From Pseudoalteromonas umbrosa (lineage in GTDB: Bacteria; Pseudomonadota; Gammaproteobacteria; Enterobacterales; Alteromonadaceae), in NCBI RefSeq assembly GCF_030125375.1, contig NZ_JASJUU010000001.1, positions 744,001-808,000 of the forward strand: a stretch of 64,000 bases of DNA. The letters run 5' to 3'. The notes beneath the pieces were generated by a model. The model worked only from the letters and a program-made list of their open reading frames with translations. It was not told the DNA's origin and did not search any database. A program made the translations under genes and the position numbers. Below are positions 26,691-35,796 of the stretch, in pieces. Numbering within the stretch: the first letter of the stretch is position 1; each line of letters starts with the position of its first letter.

Positions 26691-27566
26691 CTATGAGCTA
26701 AATGCCTCACGGTTTTGTTCGATAAATTGCCTAAGTGTCGTCAGCGGTCTACCAAGTAGTGCCTTACCATCAGGGCTGACAACCGCTGCATGGTTATCTG
26801 CGAATAAGTTAAATAGTTCAACTAATCCTTCTGCTTGCCATTGTGGCCAACCAGTATCGAGTAATGAAGCCAAAGTGGTTTTATTATCTGGTGAGATATG
26901 AGCGACTCCTGTGTTTAACACTTCACTGAAAGTATTGGCTATATCCACACCACTTAATAGCTCAGGGCCTGTGATATTGTAGGCTTTATTTTTGTGTTCG
27001 TTTGATGTTAAAACATTGGCTGCAATTTCGCCGATGTCAGACACTAGTAGAGGTGCGAATTTACCCTCTCCAGTACCAAGGTAAAGTGCCCCTTGTTTGA
27101 TGCCGTCGGCCCAACCAAGTAAATTATCTTGAAAGAAAATAGTACGTAGATGTGTCCAGTTGAGTCCTGACCCCTCTAAGTACTTTTCTCCAAAGCGGAA
27201 TTGGCGGCCAAACAAAATGGCTTCATATTCTGCGCCAAATACTGAGTAAAACACAAAGTCCTTAATTGATTGCGATGCTACAGCTGCGTCAATCACCAAT
27301 TTAGCATGTTGCTCACGTTCAAATACGTTTCCTGTGATGTAAAAGACTTTATCTACGCCTTGCATTGATGCGGCCAGCGCTTCTGGCTGTTCAATATCCA
27401 TAATGCGAGTTTCAAGGTCAGGAAACTGGGTTTTTAGCGCTTGGGCTTTTTCATTACTTCGTACGCCAGCAATAATGGTGTCTTGTAGGTCCGTTTTTGC
27501 GAAAAGGGCTTTGATAGTTGCAATACCGTTTAGGCCAGCAGCACCGATGATAAGAATATTAGACAT
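26691..27566 (-). CDS. NmrA/SDR-type NAD(P)-binding oxidoreductase
   Basis: 291 residues from the second ATG (27566), eight bases behind GGAG; the first ATG would be too close. NAD(P) loop ILIIGAAGLNGIATIKAL at the start, then VKDFVFYSVFGAEYE in place of a YxxxK active site, and a NmrA-like C-terminus. Members are NmrA-like redox sensors or quinone reductases of the QorB type; the substrate cannot be said. Single gene. Confidence 0.8.
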   Translation of the reverse strand: MSNILIIGAAGLNGIATIKALFAKTDLQDTIIAGVRSNEKAQALKTQFPDLETRIMDIEQPEALAASMQGVDKVFYITGNVFEREQHAKLVIDAAVASQSIKDFVFYSVFGAEYEAILFGRQFRFGEKYLEGSGLNWTHLRTIFFQDNLLGWADGIKQGALYLGTGEGKFAPLLVSDIGEIAANVLTSNEHKNKAYNITGPELLSGVDIANTFSEVLNTGVAHISPDNKTTLASLLDTGWPQWQAEGLVELFNLFADNHAAVVSPDGKALLGRPLTTLRQFIEQNREAFSS

Positions 27567-28110
27567 AAGCATTTCTCCAGTTTATTAAGTTTTTGCTTTG
27601 ATGGAGCTATCTTATGTTTAATTTTTTAGATTGAAAATTTCTAATATTAGCGCTATTTATTCGTTTACATAGAATGTTTTGGTTAGCCTAATCGTTTTTT
27701 TGGAAATGGTGCAATGGCTTTGAAAGATGTCACAAAAGCATCGTTTATACAAAGTGCTTGAGAAGAGGTGGCGTTATTGTACGGGCTCTTCTTCAAGAGA
27801 TTAAAAATCGGTTTATTATCTTGGTTTTCAATAAAAGCTAAATACTTTTGCTATATAAGTGTCGAGAGATCAATTTGATTGAATGCGGTTTACTTGTTCT
27901 CCGGTCATATAAAATAAGCCGCAAAACAGGCTATATTTTAAACATGATGTTTACTCAGTTCTTGCTGTGCTTAATCAGATTTTACGAATGACATGTTCGA
28001 AAAATTCAAGAAGTTGGGTTAGCTATACTGAGGTAACCTTATTAATACCAAATATTGAAAAGTCGTTTATATCAATAATACGGCTATTTTAACTGCTAAA
28101 AGGTAGAAAT
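27567..28110. other. Intergenic region upstream of gdhA
   Basis: About 540 bases between divergent genes. I see no coding or RNA signal other than the AAAGG ribosome site of gdhA at its end. Confidence 0.4.
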
Positions 28111-29454
28111 ATGTACGATGATTTGACACTTGAACACTTTATGGAAGGACTTGTAAAGCGTAACCCACATGAACCTGAGTTTCATCAAGCAGTAAAAGAG
28201 GTGGCGGAGTCTGTAATTCCATTCATTAATAAAAACCCTCAGTATAAATTGGCGCATATTCTTGAACGAATGACTGAGCCGGACAAAGTGGTTTCATTTA
28301 GAGTTTCATGGGAAGACGACGACGGTAATATTCGTATAAATCGTGGGTATCGGGTTCAGTTTAATAACTCAATTGGACCGTACAAAGGAGGACTTCGTTT
28401 TGACCCTTCGGTTAATTTGAGTGTTTTAAAGTTTTTAGGGTTTGAGCAAACATTTAAAAACAGCTTAACAACACTGCCAATAGGTGCAGGCAAAGGGGGC
28501 TCAGACTTTAACCCAAAAGGGAAATCAGATCGTGAAATCATGCGCTTTTGCCAGTCATTCATGACGCAGCTTTATCAACACATTGGGCCAAATATGGATG
28601 TGCCTGCTGGTGATATTGGTGTGGGTTCTCGAGAGATCAGTTACTTATTTGGTCAATATAAACGATTAACGCACCAGTTTGAAAGCGTGTTAACTGGTAA
28701 GTCGCTTGAATTTGGCGGCAGCTTAATTCGCACTGAAGCAACAGGATATGGTAATGCCTATTTCATGCAAGCGATGCTAGCGCATCAAAAAGAAGAGATA
28801 GCGGGTAAAGCATGTTTGGTTTCAGGTTCTGGAAATGTTGCATTGCATTGCGCTGAGAAAATCATCCAGCTCGGTGGCAAAGTACTTACGCTATCTGATT
28901 CTAGTGGTACTTTATATGTCGCTGAGGGCATAGATCAGACTAAGTTGGATATAATTAAAGATGTAAAAACAAGGCAACGGAAACGTCTTAGTGTACTGAC
29001 AGAGCAGTTCACTTGTGAATTCTACGAAGGTAAAAAGCCATGGCATATTCAAGCTGAACTTGCATTCCCATGCGCGACTCAGAATGAACTGACTGAGCAA
29101 GATGCAATAACTTTGGCTGACAACGGCTGTATTGCGGTTTCGGAAGGTGCGAATATGCCTTGTACGCCAGAATCTGTGCAAATATTTTCTGAGCGCGGTG
29201 TGTTGTACGCGCCAGGAAAAGCGTCAAATGCGGGTGGGGTGGCAGTATCTGCATTAGAGATGTCACAAAACAGTATTCGTATGTCTTGGTCTGAGCAGGA
29301 GCTAGAGCAAAAGTTACATGACATTATGCAGCAAATTCATGACCAGTGCGTGAAGTACGGCAGCAAAAATGGCCAAATTAACTACGTAGATGGCGCGAAT
29401 ATCGCAGGCTTTATTAAAGTTGCAGATGCCATGCTCGCGTATGGTGTTGTATAG
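28111..29454 (+). CDS. gdhA: NADP-specific glutamate dehydrogenase
   Basis: Makes glutamate from 2-oxoglutarate and ammonia with NADPH. 447 residues, as in E. coli GdhA. Conserved blocks include GPYKGGLRFDPSVN, FLGFEQTFKNSLTTLP, the active-site GAGKGGSDFNPKGKS and DVPAGDIGVGSREI. The nucleotide loop is SGSGNVALHCAEK near residue 235. Single-gene unit with a hairpin downstream. Confidence 0.96.
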   Translation: MYDDLTLEHFMEGLVKRNPHEPEFHQAVKEVAESVIPFINKNPQYKLAHILERMTEPDKVVSFRVSWEDDDGNIRINRGYRVQFNNSIGPYKGGLRFDPSVNLSVLKFLGFEQTFKNSLTTLPIGAGKGGSDFNPKGKSDREIMRFCQSFMTQLYQHIGPNMDVPAGDIGVGSREISYLFGQYKRLTHQFESVLTGKSLEFGGSLIRTEATGYGNAYFMQAMLAHQKEEIAGKACLVSGSGNVALHCAEKIIQLGGKVLTLSDSSGTLYVAEGIDQTKLDIIKDVKTRQRKRLSVLTEQFTCEFYEGKKPWHIQAELAFPCATQNELTEQDAITLADNGCIAVSEGANMPCTPESVQIFSERGVLYAPGKASNAGGVAVSALEMSQNSIRMSWSEQELEQKLHDIMQQIHDQCVKYGSKNGQINYVDGANIAGFIKVADAMLAYGVV

Positions 29455-29464
29455 TTTTCAGTTA

Positions 29465-29496
29465 AAAGCTTAAGGTGCGTGTTTGCCTTAAGCTTT
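29465..29496 (+). terminator. Terminator of gdhA
   Basis: AAAGCTTAAGG (29465-29475) pairs perfectly with CCTTAAGCTTT (29486-29496), with a 10-base loop. The T tract is short. Confidence 0.7.
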
Positions 29497-29619
29497 ATAA
29501 CAGTACGTAAATCTTGCTTTAATTAAAGGATTAGTCTTGTCGTCTAGTTAAGGTTTTGCAATTCTCGGTACTATGTGCAACGAGCTGCTCTAGAGTAAGC
29601 TCAGTCAGAGATTAACCTT

Positions 29620-30073
29620 ATGGGTTTTTTAATGAGGGGCTATATCGCATCCTATTTGGCGACTAAACCCCCAGCTTTTAACGATCAAGGGGTCGGCACG
29701 CACAAGGCGGAAGCATTGCTGGATATAAAAAGCGCTGCAGATAAAGAGGGTATTATCAAAATAAGGATAAAGAACTTGGCAAACAAACACTCGTAGAGCA
29801 GTACCAGTGTACAGCTATTCGGGAAGGTTTATACACACAATTATTCGGTTTGAAGGTCCCGATTTATTTTTGCTACAGTGCAAATGACGAACATTATCAA
29901 TGTAAGTTGGTTTGACAAGATAAAGCAAACTCATCTGAATGAATACATTTTTGAAATTGAGGGGGAGTGGACATATGTTTCCTTTGGAAAAGCCGCAAAG
30001 ACTGGCTGGACTTATCAAGGCTTGGCTAGCTCATCTTAAATATATCGATGTGTTGCCTATTACACTCTTCTAA
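29620..30073 (+). pseudogene. Frameshifted remnant of an alpha/beta hydrolase gene
   Basis: Protein-like stretches continue each other across three frames. Frame 1 from 29620 (MGFLMRGYIASYL ...). Frame 3 about 29745-29912, ending LKVPIYFCYSANDEHYQ, which looks like the strand carrying the catalytic acid. Frame 1 again about 29900-29965 (FDKIKQTHLNEYIFEIEG). Frame 2 from 29966 to the TAA at 30071 (GSGHMFPLEKP then LIKAWLAHL), the typical catalytic-His end. One break coincides with a run of five G at 29961-29965. The nucleophile region is not visible. Confidence 0.65.
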
Positions 30074-30087
30074 AAAAGGATTCTGTA

Positions 30088-30414
30088 ATGAAGTATGTTT
30101 ACGGTTTATTGTGCATTTTGGGCATATTAGCGCCTTTTAGTGCGTTTGCTCCTTGGTTATTTTTACATGGTTTGGATCTTATTAGATTATACGAGGAGGT
30201 AAACGCTGATCCCCTTGCCTCATTTGCTTGGCTAGATGTGATTGTATCTGCGATTGTGCTGATTATATTTATCCTTTATGAAGGAAAAAAGCTGGGTGTT
30301 CGTTATTTGTGGTTGCCTATTGTTAGCACCATGATGGTCGGGGTATCTTTTGGGTTGCCGTTATTTTTGTTGATGAGAGAGCTGCATGCGGAAAAAGAGA
30401 GAGCGCACAGCTAA
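30088..30414 (+). CDS. DUF2834-like small membrane protein
   Basis: 108 residues with three hydrophobic helices: about 4-30, 46-64 and 72-96. The pattern LGILAPFSAFAPWLF ... FAWLDVIVSAIVLIIF fits DUF2834, inner-membrane proteins of unknown role. AAAAGGA lies 10 bases before the ATG. It directly follows the hydrolase remnant. Confidence 0.7.
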   Translation: MKYVYGLLCILGILAPFSAFAPWLFLHGLDLIRLYEEVNADPLASFAWLDVIVSAIVLIIFILYEGKKLGVRYLWLPIVSTMMVGVSFGLPLFLLMRELHAEKERAHS

Positions 30415-30621
30415 AACCTAAGGTCCAAATCCGAGCTGATGCTAAATAGTAAGCTATGTTTTTTATCAGAATCGGCGCAATAACCATCTGCTTAAGTAAA
30501 AATATGACCCATATATGAAGAATCGCATTCTTTACAGGACCATATATTTTCATTTTCCTTCTATAGTGTTAGCTTAATACTTGCTTTATATAAAATGGAA
30601 TTTTAATAGAGGGATACTGAT

Positions 30622-31125
30622 ATGAGAAGAATACTCATAGCTCTGCTTGCTTCATCAATTTGCTTACCTACTTTTTCTAACGAGACTACCCATAAAGACT
30701 GGATCACCAATACAGATGGTGACGAGTATTATTTTGCAGCCACGGTCAATAATAGCGATCATGTTTTTGGTAAGTATTGTTATTTTGATAGCCAGCAATG
30801 CCTTTATCTTCTTAGCGTTGATATTACATGTGACAAGGGGGAGAGTTACCCTGTGCTTGTCAATGCTGAATCTGGCTCTTTAAACGTAAATCTCGTTTGT
30901 GGTGATGAAATTGACGAGCAGAATGTGATGATTTTTGATGACTTTGATGAAATAGAGAGAACCACTAAAGATAGTAAGCAATTTGGTATTGCTATTCCGA
31001 TGGAAAGCGGTCAGTTTTTGGTGTCTCGATTCAGTTTATCTGGCGCAAAACGCAGTATTAACATTATGACAAGAAAAGCTGAAAAACATCTCGCTGAACT
31101 GAACTCTGATAGCGAGATGTTGTGA
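30622..31125 (+). CDS. Secreted protein of unknown function
   Basis: 167 residues with a Sec signal (RRILIALLASSICLPTFS). The mature part is acidic and beta-prone, with four cysteines (two in KYCYFDSQQC, one each in DITCDKG and LVCGDE), which could form two disulfides. RBS GAGGGA is six bases before the ATG. No recognised family. Free-standing. Confidence 0.7.
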   Translation: MRRILIALLASSICLPTFSNETTHKDWITNTDGDEYYFAATVNNSDHVFGKYCYFDSQQCLYLLSVDITCDKGESYPVLVNAESGSLNVNLVCGDEIDEQNVMIFDDFDEIERTTKDSKQFGIAIPMESGQFLVSRFSLSGAKRSINIMTRKAEKHLAELNSDSEML

Positions 31126-31558
31126 TTATTAATTCTTTACTTTTGAAAAATGTTAGTCTTAAAGTTGATAATCAGCATTGATTCTAGGTAATGGGAGTTT
31201 CCCAATTAATTTGTTAAGGACTTAAACCTGAAAATCAATGCTTTTCTAAAATCAAGTAGCCTTTATTATTTTTAAAAAAGATATCGGGATGATTAAAAAC
31301 TTTATGCTGTAACTTGTCTGTGAATGAAGTTATTGGTCTGATTCATATAGCTTTTTTAAATTATTACTTTTATTGGTCGTTACTCTTCACTCATTCACGA
31401 AGGTTTTTACCGAAAATTGAGAGCGCTGTGTTTCAGTATGATTATTAAAAATTAGGTGAGGCTATTAACGTATTTTTGAAAATTTTTGAAGTTTATAAGT
31501 TTTTTTACTTAAAAAGAAGGTAAGTTAATACCTTCTAATTCTAGACTTTACTTGGTAA
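31126..31558. other. Intergenic region
   Basis: About 430 AT-rich bases downstream of two convergent genes. I see nothing coding. Confidence 0.4.
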
Positions 31559-31672
31559 TTAGTCTTCTTTATATCTTGGGTAGTTTGCACCGCCACGGCC
31601 ACCAGCGATTTGGTTAAGTAGTGACTTTTCGATTAAAGCAAAGCTTTGATTTTTATTGTTATCTTTTTTCAT
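31559..31672 (-). CDS. Short GG-leader peptide (candidate exported peptide A)
   Basis: 37 residues. AAGGA sits nine bases before the ATG. The sequence has a charged Asn/Lys-rich start (MKKDNNKN), a helix-prone stretch (SFALIEKSLLNQ) and a double-glycine IAGG at 22-25. It ends in a short tail of 12 residues, RGGANYPRYKED. This is the layout of a leader cut after GG by a peptidase-containing ABC exporter. The tail has no Cys, Ser or Thr, so lanthionine or disulfide chemistry is not expected. No exporter or modification gene is near. Upstream on the same strand is a broken CadC-like regulator gene. Confidence 0.55.
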   Translation of the reverse strand: MKKDNNKNQSFALIEKSLLNQIAGGRGGANYPRYKED

Positions 31673-32115
31673 TTTATTTTCCTTATAAATTATTTTTATG
31701 TGCTATTTGAGAGCACAAGGACATTATATTAGAGTTTTTAAAAAATAAAAGTGAAAATTTAAAATCTGATTGGTATATTAATATTTTTATTGTGTTTGAC
31801 TTTAAGCTGTTGTTTTAATTGGTTTTATTTTTTATTAAAATTATAGTTTTCTTAATTAGGTTTGCATTTTCATTAATTATTAATCGTTAACGAATGAAAA
31901 TATGCATCGATGTAAATTTTCAAGTTTAGTAGAGAAGTTTTTTTAGCAGTGTTAGTTATCTATATTTAGTGAACGGGGTGTTGGTAGAAATAAGGCTCAA
32001 TAGAATAGAGCTCAATGCTTTATCAGTTTACGTATAAAACTTCAAAGAGACGCTAGTAAGAGAGCTTCGTGTGGTAGCTGTTAGGCACTCAAATAGTAGA
32101 TAATGAGGGCCTAGA
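31673..32115. other. Intergenic region upstream of peptide A
   Basis: About 440 very AT-rich bases between the broken regulator and peptide A. Probably the promoter of peptide A; I see no other gene. Confidence 0.4.
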
Positions 32116-34230
32116 TTACTGTTCGTCTTTTAGTCGCAGTTCAACGACTTCTTTTTTAGCTGAAATCCTGGCCTTTATTAAGAGTTGCTCGTTGTTTATA
32201 TCACCAATATTAGCGAAGTTATTAGGTAATTTGCCTACTACCTTAAAGTCGGTGTTAATAAGGTCATAAGACCAAAGTTCGTGCTTATTGTTCGTACCAA
32301 AAATAGCGCCATTATGAATAATAAATCGCTTTCCATCACCGCCATGCCCGTCTAGAGCGACTATTTGCTCAGCTTCTACAGCACCTAGTTGCCAGAATCT
32401 ATCCATGTGATCTGTGTAAAAAACCTGTCCTTCTTCTGATTTATCAGCCCAGTTTACGCGCCTATCAGTTACTAGCTGTGTTTCACTTGTGATGAGGTTG
32501 TATTGCATCAGTTTTTTTGTTCCACTGACGTTCGCGAACGTCAGTGCGAGATTAGTTGTGGAGTCCCAATGTAATAACTCAATAATAGGGTGTTGGGTGT
32601 GGTGTTTAGTTTGCTTACCGCTAAGTTTTAACTGTATCAGTTCATTATTAACACTTACGAGTATACTATCTCCGTCCTTTGACCACTTCATACCGGAAAT
32701 ATTGCTGTCGATGGGGAAGTTTGATAATTGCACTGTAGAATGCTCATCATGCAGCCAAATTTGATCATCTCCTGAACGGTCAGAGGAGAATGCCAGTAAA
32801 TCTCCACCCGGTTGAAAGATCCCTTTACTATCGGACATAGTTGAGCGCGCAGTAATATAGTTATCTAATTTCTCATATGCTTTAGACAGCTCTGTTATAG
32901 GAATTGTGGCAATGTCGAAATCAAAGTTACCTTTTATGACCAGTGCTTTGTTACCATCTGGATGAAAATTAGGAGAAAAAGCGGGTCGGTCCAGTGGGAT
33001 GCTTACGTTACTCACTTTACCCTCAAAGGAGAGCGTGAAAAACTGTCGACCTGTACTAAAAATAAGATGGTTTTCAATCGGTGAGAAATTGGCTACCACA
33101 TTGATATCTCGCTTGGCCTCAGATGTGAACATTATAGGGTTGCTTGAGAGTAATTCGCCTGTCGATGAGAGTACTTCTATGTAATGTTTGCTGTCTGCAT
33201 GGATGCTGATTACAGCAAATAAGTCGTCTTTTGGTGAGTAATCATAATAGATAATATTTCCATCGGTGACGTTATGAATAACACTGCTTTCATTTTTTTC
33301 GACAGAGTAGCTTATTAACTGCCATTGAGAAGACTCGCGTTGTCACAGAGCGATGTTATTGTTATTCAACCAATGAGGTGATTTGATCTCTGAACTTTTG
33401 CACTCTAGCAAAACATTCATAGGTTGCGGTGCTATTAACGCTTTAGCAAACTCCATACTCATTAGTTGATAGCATTTTTTTTGTACTATGGGTTTTTCAC
33501 AGTTCATTGTGCGAATAAACACGAGCTCCTTTCCACTAGGGGAAAAGCTATGACTACCATAACTGTCTATGTGCTCTGTGAGTTTATGCTCTTGTTTGGT
33601 CTTTAAGTTTTTAGCCCAAATATTATTTACGCATTCTTCTTCTGAAAAGCGATGAAAAATAATATAGTTACCGTCTGGAGAATAAATGCTTGCAAACTCT
33701 TTTCCATCTGATGCCGTTAGAGCACGAATTTCTCCAACTGAAAACAGTTTAGATTCATCCGGTATTACAAAGCGAACCCCGATAAAGCTACATACAATGA
33801 GAATGATAACAAATAGCGGCAGTTTTGTTTTCCAATATGACATTGCGCTTGGTGACGCGACATGGTGGGTAGAGCGAGCTCTGTCTATTTGGACAGGAAT
33901 TTGCTCTAATTGAGTTGACCACTGAACTTTGCACTCTAAGCTATAGCCTTGTTTGGCGTGTGTTTTAATATAAATCTGCCCTTTGCCATCATCACCAAGG
34001 GCTTTTCGAAGCTGTGCAATACTACGCTGTAAACTATTTGTGGTAACTATTGTGTCTGGCCATACTGTAGAAAGCAAAACTTCTTGGCAGACCACTTCTC
34101 CTTGATTCTTTGCCAAATAAGTCAGTACGGATAATGCCTTGGGTGCAATGACCTGTGATTCTTGATTTCGTGTGATCTGATTTCTAGATATGTCGACATA
34201 AAATTCACCAACCCAATATTGCTTTGTCAT
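32116..34230 (-). pseudogene. CadC/ToxR-like winged-helix regulator with TolB-type propeller, interrupted by an in-frame TGA
   Basis: One frame of 705 codons, split at TGA 33340-33342. The first part (296 codons) has an OmpR/PhoB-type winged helix (residues about 1-100, with APKALSVLTYLAKNQGEVV and TNSLQRSIAQLRKALGD), a single membrane helix at about 133-150 and the beginning of a PD40/TolB propeller (YSPDGNYIIFH, FSPSGKELVFIR). The same frame continues after the stop with more blades (FAFSSDRSGDDQIW-type). CadC-like proteins sense through the periplasmic part and bind DNA directly. The stop would separate two thirds of the propeller. A single nonsense change from TGG or CGA explains it. Confidence 0.8.
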
Positions 34231-34651
34231 AGAGCCTCTATTTCACTTGTTTTGTTTTTATTATTGAATGAAGCGCCATCAGAATACCGACGTTAGATAT
34301 AAAATTCAAACAGGTAACTAGCTGATTGATAAATTTATATTCCTTTAAAAAGAATTTTAGCCAGAGTGGTAAACTCTCCACTTACAACACCTGAAAATTT
34401 AAACGAGGAAGCGACAAGGTTGTTATTGCTAGAACGATGAGATGTCAAAGTATTTAAGAATACGCTGTGTATTTAAAAAAACGCACTTTGCTATACCTCT
34501 TTTCTTAAGTTATACACATTAATACCTTTTTTATTATAAAGATATGATTGCAATATAAAAATTATTTGACTGTGATATTATCTAACCGTTATTGAGATAC
34601 TTAATCTGGTTGTGCCACTTGGTACAACTCGTTTATAAAAGGAAAGGGGTT
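34231..34651. other. Intergenic region between divergent genes
   Basis: About 420 AT-rich bases, presumably holding the promoter of the regulator (minus) and of the small secreted protein (plus). No other feature is seen. Confidence 0.4.
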
Positions 34652-35107
34652 ATGCTAAGGGTCAGTTTGGGTGTGGTGATGTTGTGTTGGGGAATGATGG
34701 CTTATTCAAAAACCAGTCATCCTTTAGCTGTTTGTATGTCTTTACATGAAATTGCGGCTTCAACCTTTGAGCAAAAATCACGAGGCCAGCCAAAGCAAGT
34801 GCTCTTGGCCAGATTGTCGCCAAAACAAGTTTTAGCGCAATCAGAATTGACCAAGCCAGCAGATATTATTGCTTTGAATATGCATGACATAATTGACGAA
34901 GTATATGACTTTCAGCCACTTCCTATGAGTGTATATGGTCAGTATGCAGTGGAAAGGTGCATTAGGCGAGTTGATAATTTTCCCATAGCGTCTTACGGAT
35001 TGATATTTCCAGAATTACAGCAATGTGTGAAGTTAGGCTCTCGTCGAACAATAGCTGGTTGCGTAACTGATGCGCTTATTAATACTCAAATGGACAGCAA
35101 AATTTAA
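34652..35107 (+). CDS. Small secreted protein of unknown function
   Basis: 151 residues from the ATG at 34652, chosen because GAAAGGGG lies just before it and because it opens a signal peptide (LRVSLGVVMLCWGMMAYS). An upstream ATG at 34592 would add 20 residues with no sense. The mature part has four cysteines (VCMSL, RCIRR, QCVKL, GCVTD), probably two disulfides. No family recognised. Confidence 0.6.
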   Translation: MLRVSLGVVMLCWGMMAYSKTSHPLAVCMSLHEIAASTFEQKSRGQPKQVLLARLSPKQVLAQSELTKPADIIALNMHDIIDEVYDFQPLPMSVYGQYAVERCIRRVDNFPIASYGLIFPELQQCVKLGSRRTIAGCVTDALINTQMDSKI

Positions 35108-35247
35108 TCCGTTTAATTAAAAACCCTTGGTGCCTATTTATATTGGAAATATTGGGTGCACTGGTTTTGAAATTGGAAAATGAAATCGCGCACCTACGTG
35201 TTATAGAATACGCGATTGATTTTATACTACTTAGTTTTGACTTCTAC

Positions 35248-35448
35248 TTATGCACAGTGAATAGGGTGTGTAGTAGGGCAAGCGCAGCCTGTTTCATACG
35301 GCAAATTTGACGGGCAAGTGCCATCATTGTAAGTATTTGGAGCACAGCCAATTGTTCTCCAAAAACCACCTGCGATATTAGGTGTTTGCACATTGGCGAG
35401 TTCTTTTTGTTGGCTTAGATTTTTCAATTTCTTCTTATTTAGTTTCAT
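35248..35448 (-). CDS. Cys-rich GG-leader precursor peptide (candidate peptide B)
   Basis: 66 residues, AAGGAAAG six bases before the ATG. The leader (1-28) begins MKLNKKKLKNLS and ends QTPNIAGG. The core (29-66) starts FWRTIGC and has five cysteines (35, 45, 55, 57, 65) with Thr, Pro and Gly between them. The leader is nearly the same as that of the peptide gene at 46587: KKK-[LV]-KNLS, QTP-x-[IV]-[AG]-GG, then TIGC. Lys-rich KLKNLS leaders that end in GG occur in natural-product precursors of several phyla. Disulfides, thioethers or no change are all possible for the core. Confidence 0.75.
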   Translation of the reverse strand: MKLNKKKLKNLSQQKELANVQTPNIAGGFWRTIGCAPNTYNDGTCPSNLPYETGCACPTTHPIHCA

Positions 35449-35796
35449 GAACTTTCCTTATTTTAGTTTTTTAGTGATGTACTTTATATCTCTAGTGTAA
35501 TTCCTTACGTCATAGTGCATTAGGAAAGAGTTTAAAAAGCCGCACTGTGTTAACATTAATTTAACCTTAATGGTGTGTTTTTGCAAGAACATATTTGTAT
35601 AAATAATAGGAATGGTGAAATTAAAGGTATTTTAATCTCGAATTAATATAAGTAGGGCTATTTTTTCGTTGTCTCAAAAGTGTTTTTAAAATATTGATCT
35701 TGATATTCTCTATATTGAAATTTTATTTATTAATTAAATACTAAAGAAATGATGAGAAATGCCGATATTTTTTGAAGTGAGCATAAGGAAATCAAA
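35449..35796. other. Intergenic region upstream of peptide B and the 442-residue protein
   Basis: About 350 AT-rich bases between divergent genes; likely promoters on both strands. No other feature is seen. Confidence 0.4.

Noticed and set aside
29815..30018. Antisense frame of 67 codons over the hydrolase remnant
   Set aside because: The sense strand shows hydrolase motifs in pieces; the antisense frame has no ribosome site or known features.
33340..33342. TGA as selenocysteine or programmed readthrough
   Set aside because: CadC-like regulators have no known selenocysteine, and I saw no convincing SECIS-like hairpin. A nonsense mutation is simpler.
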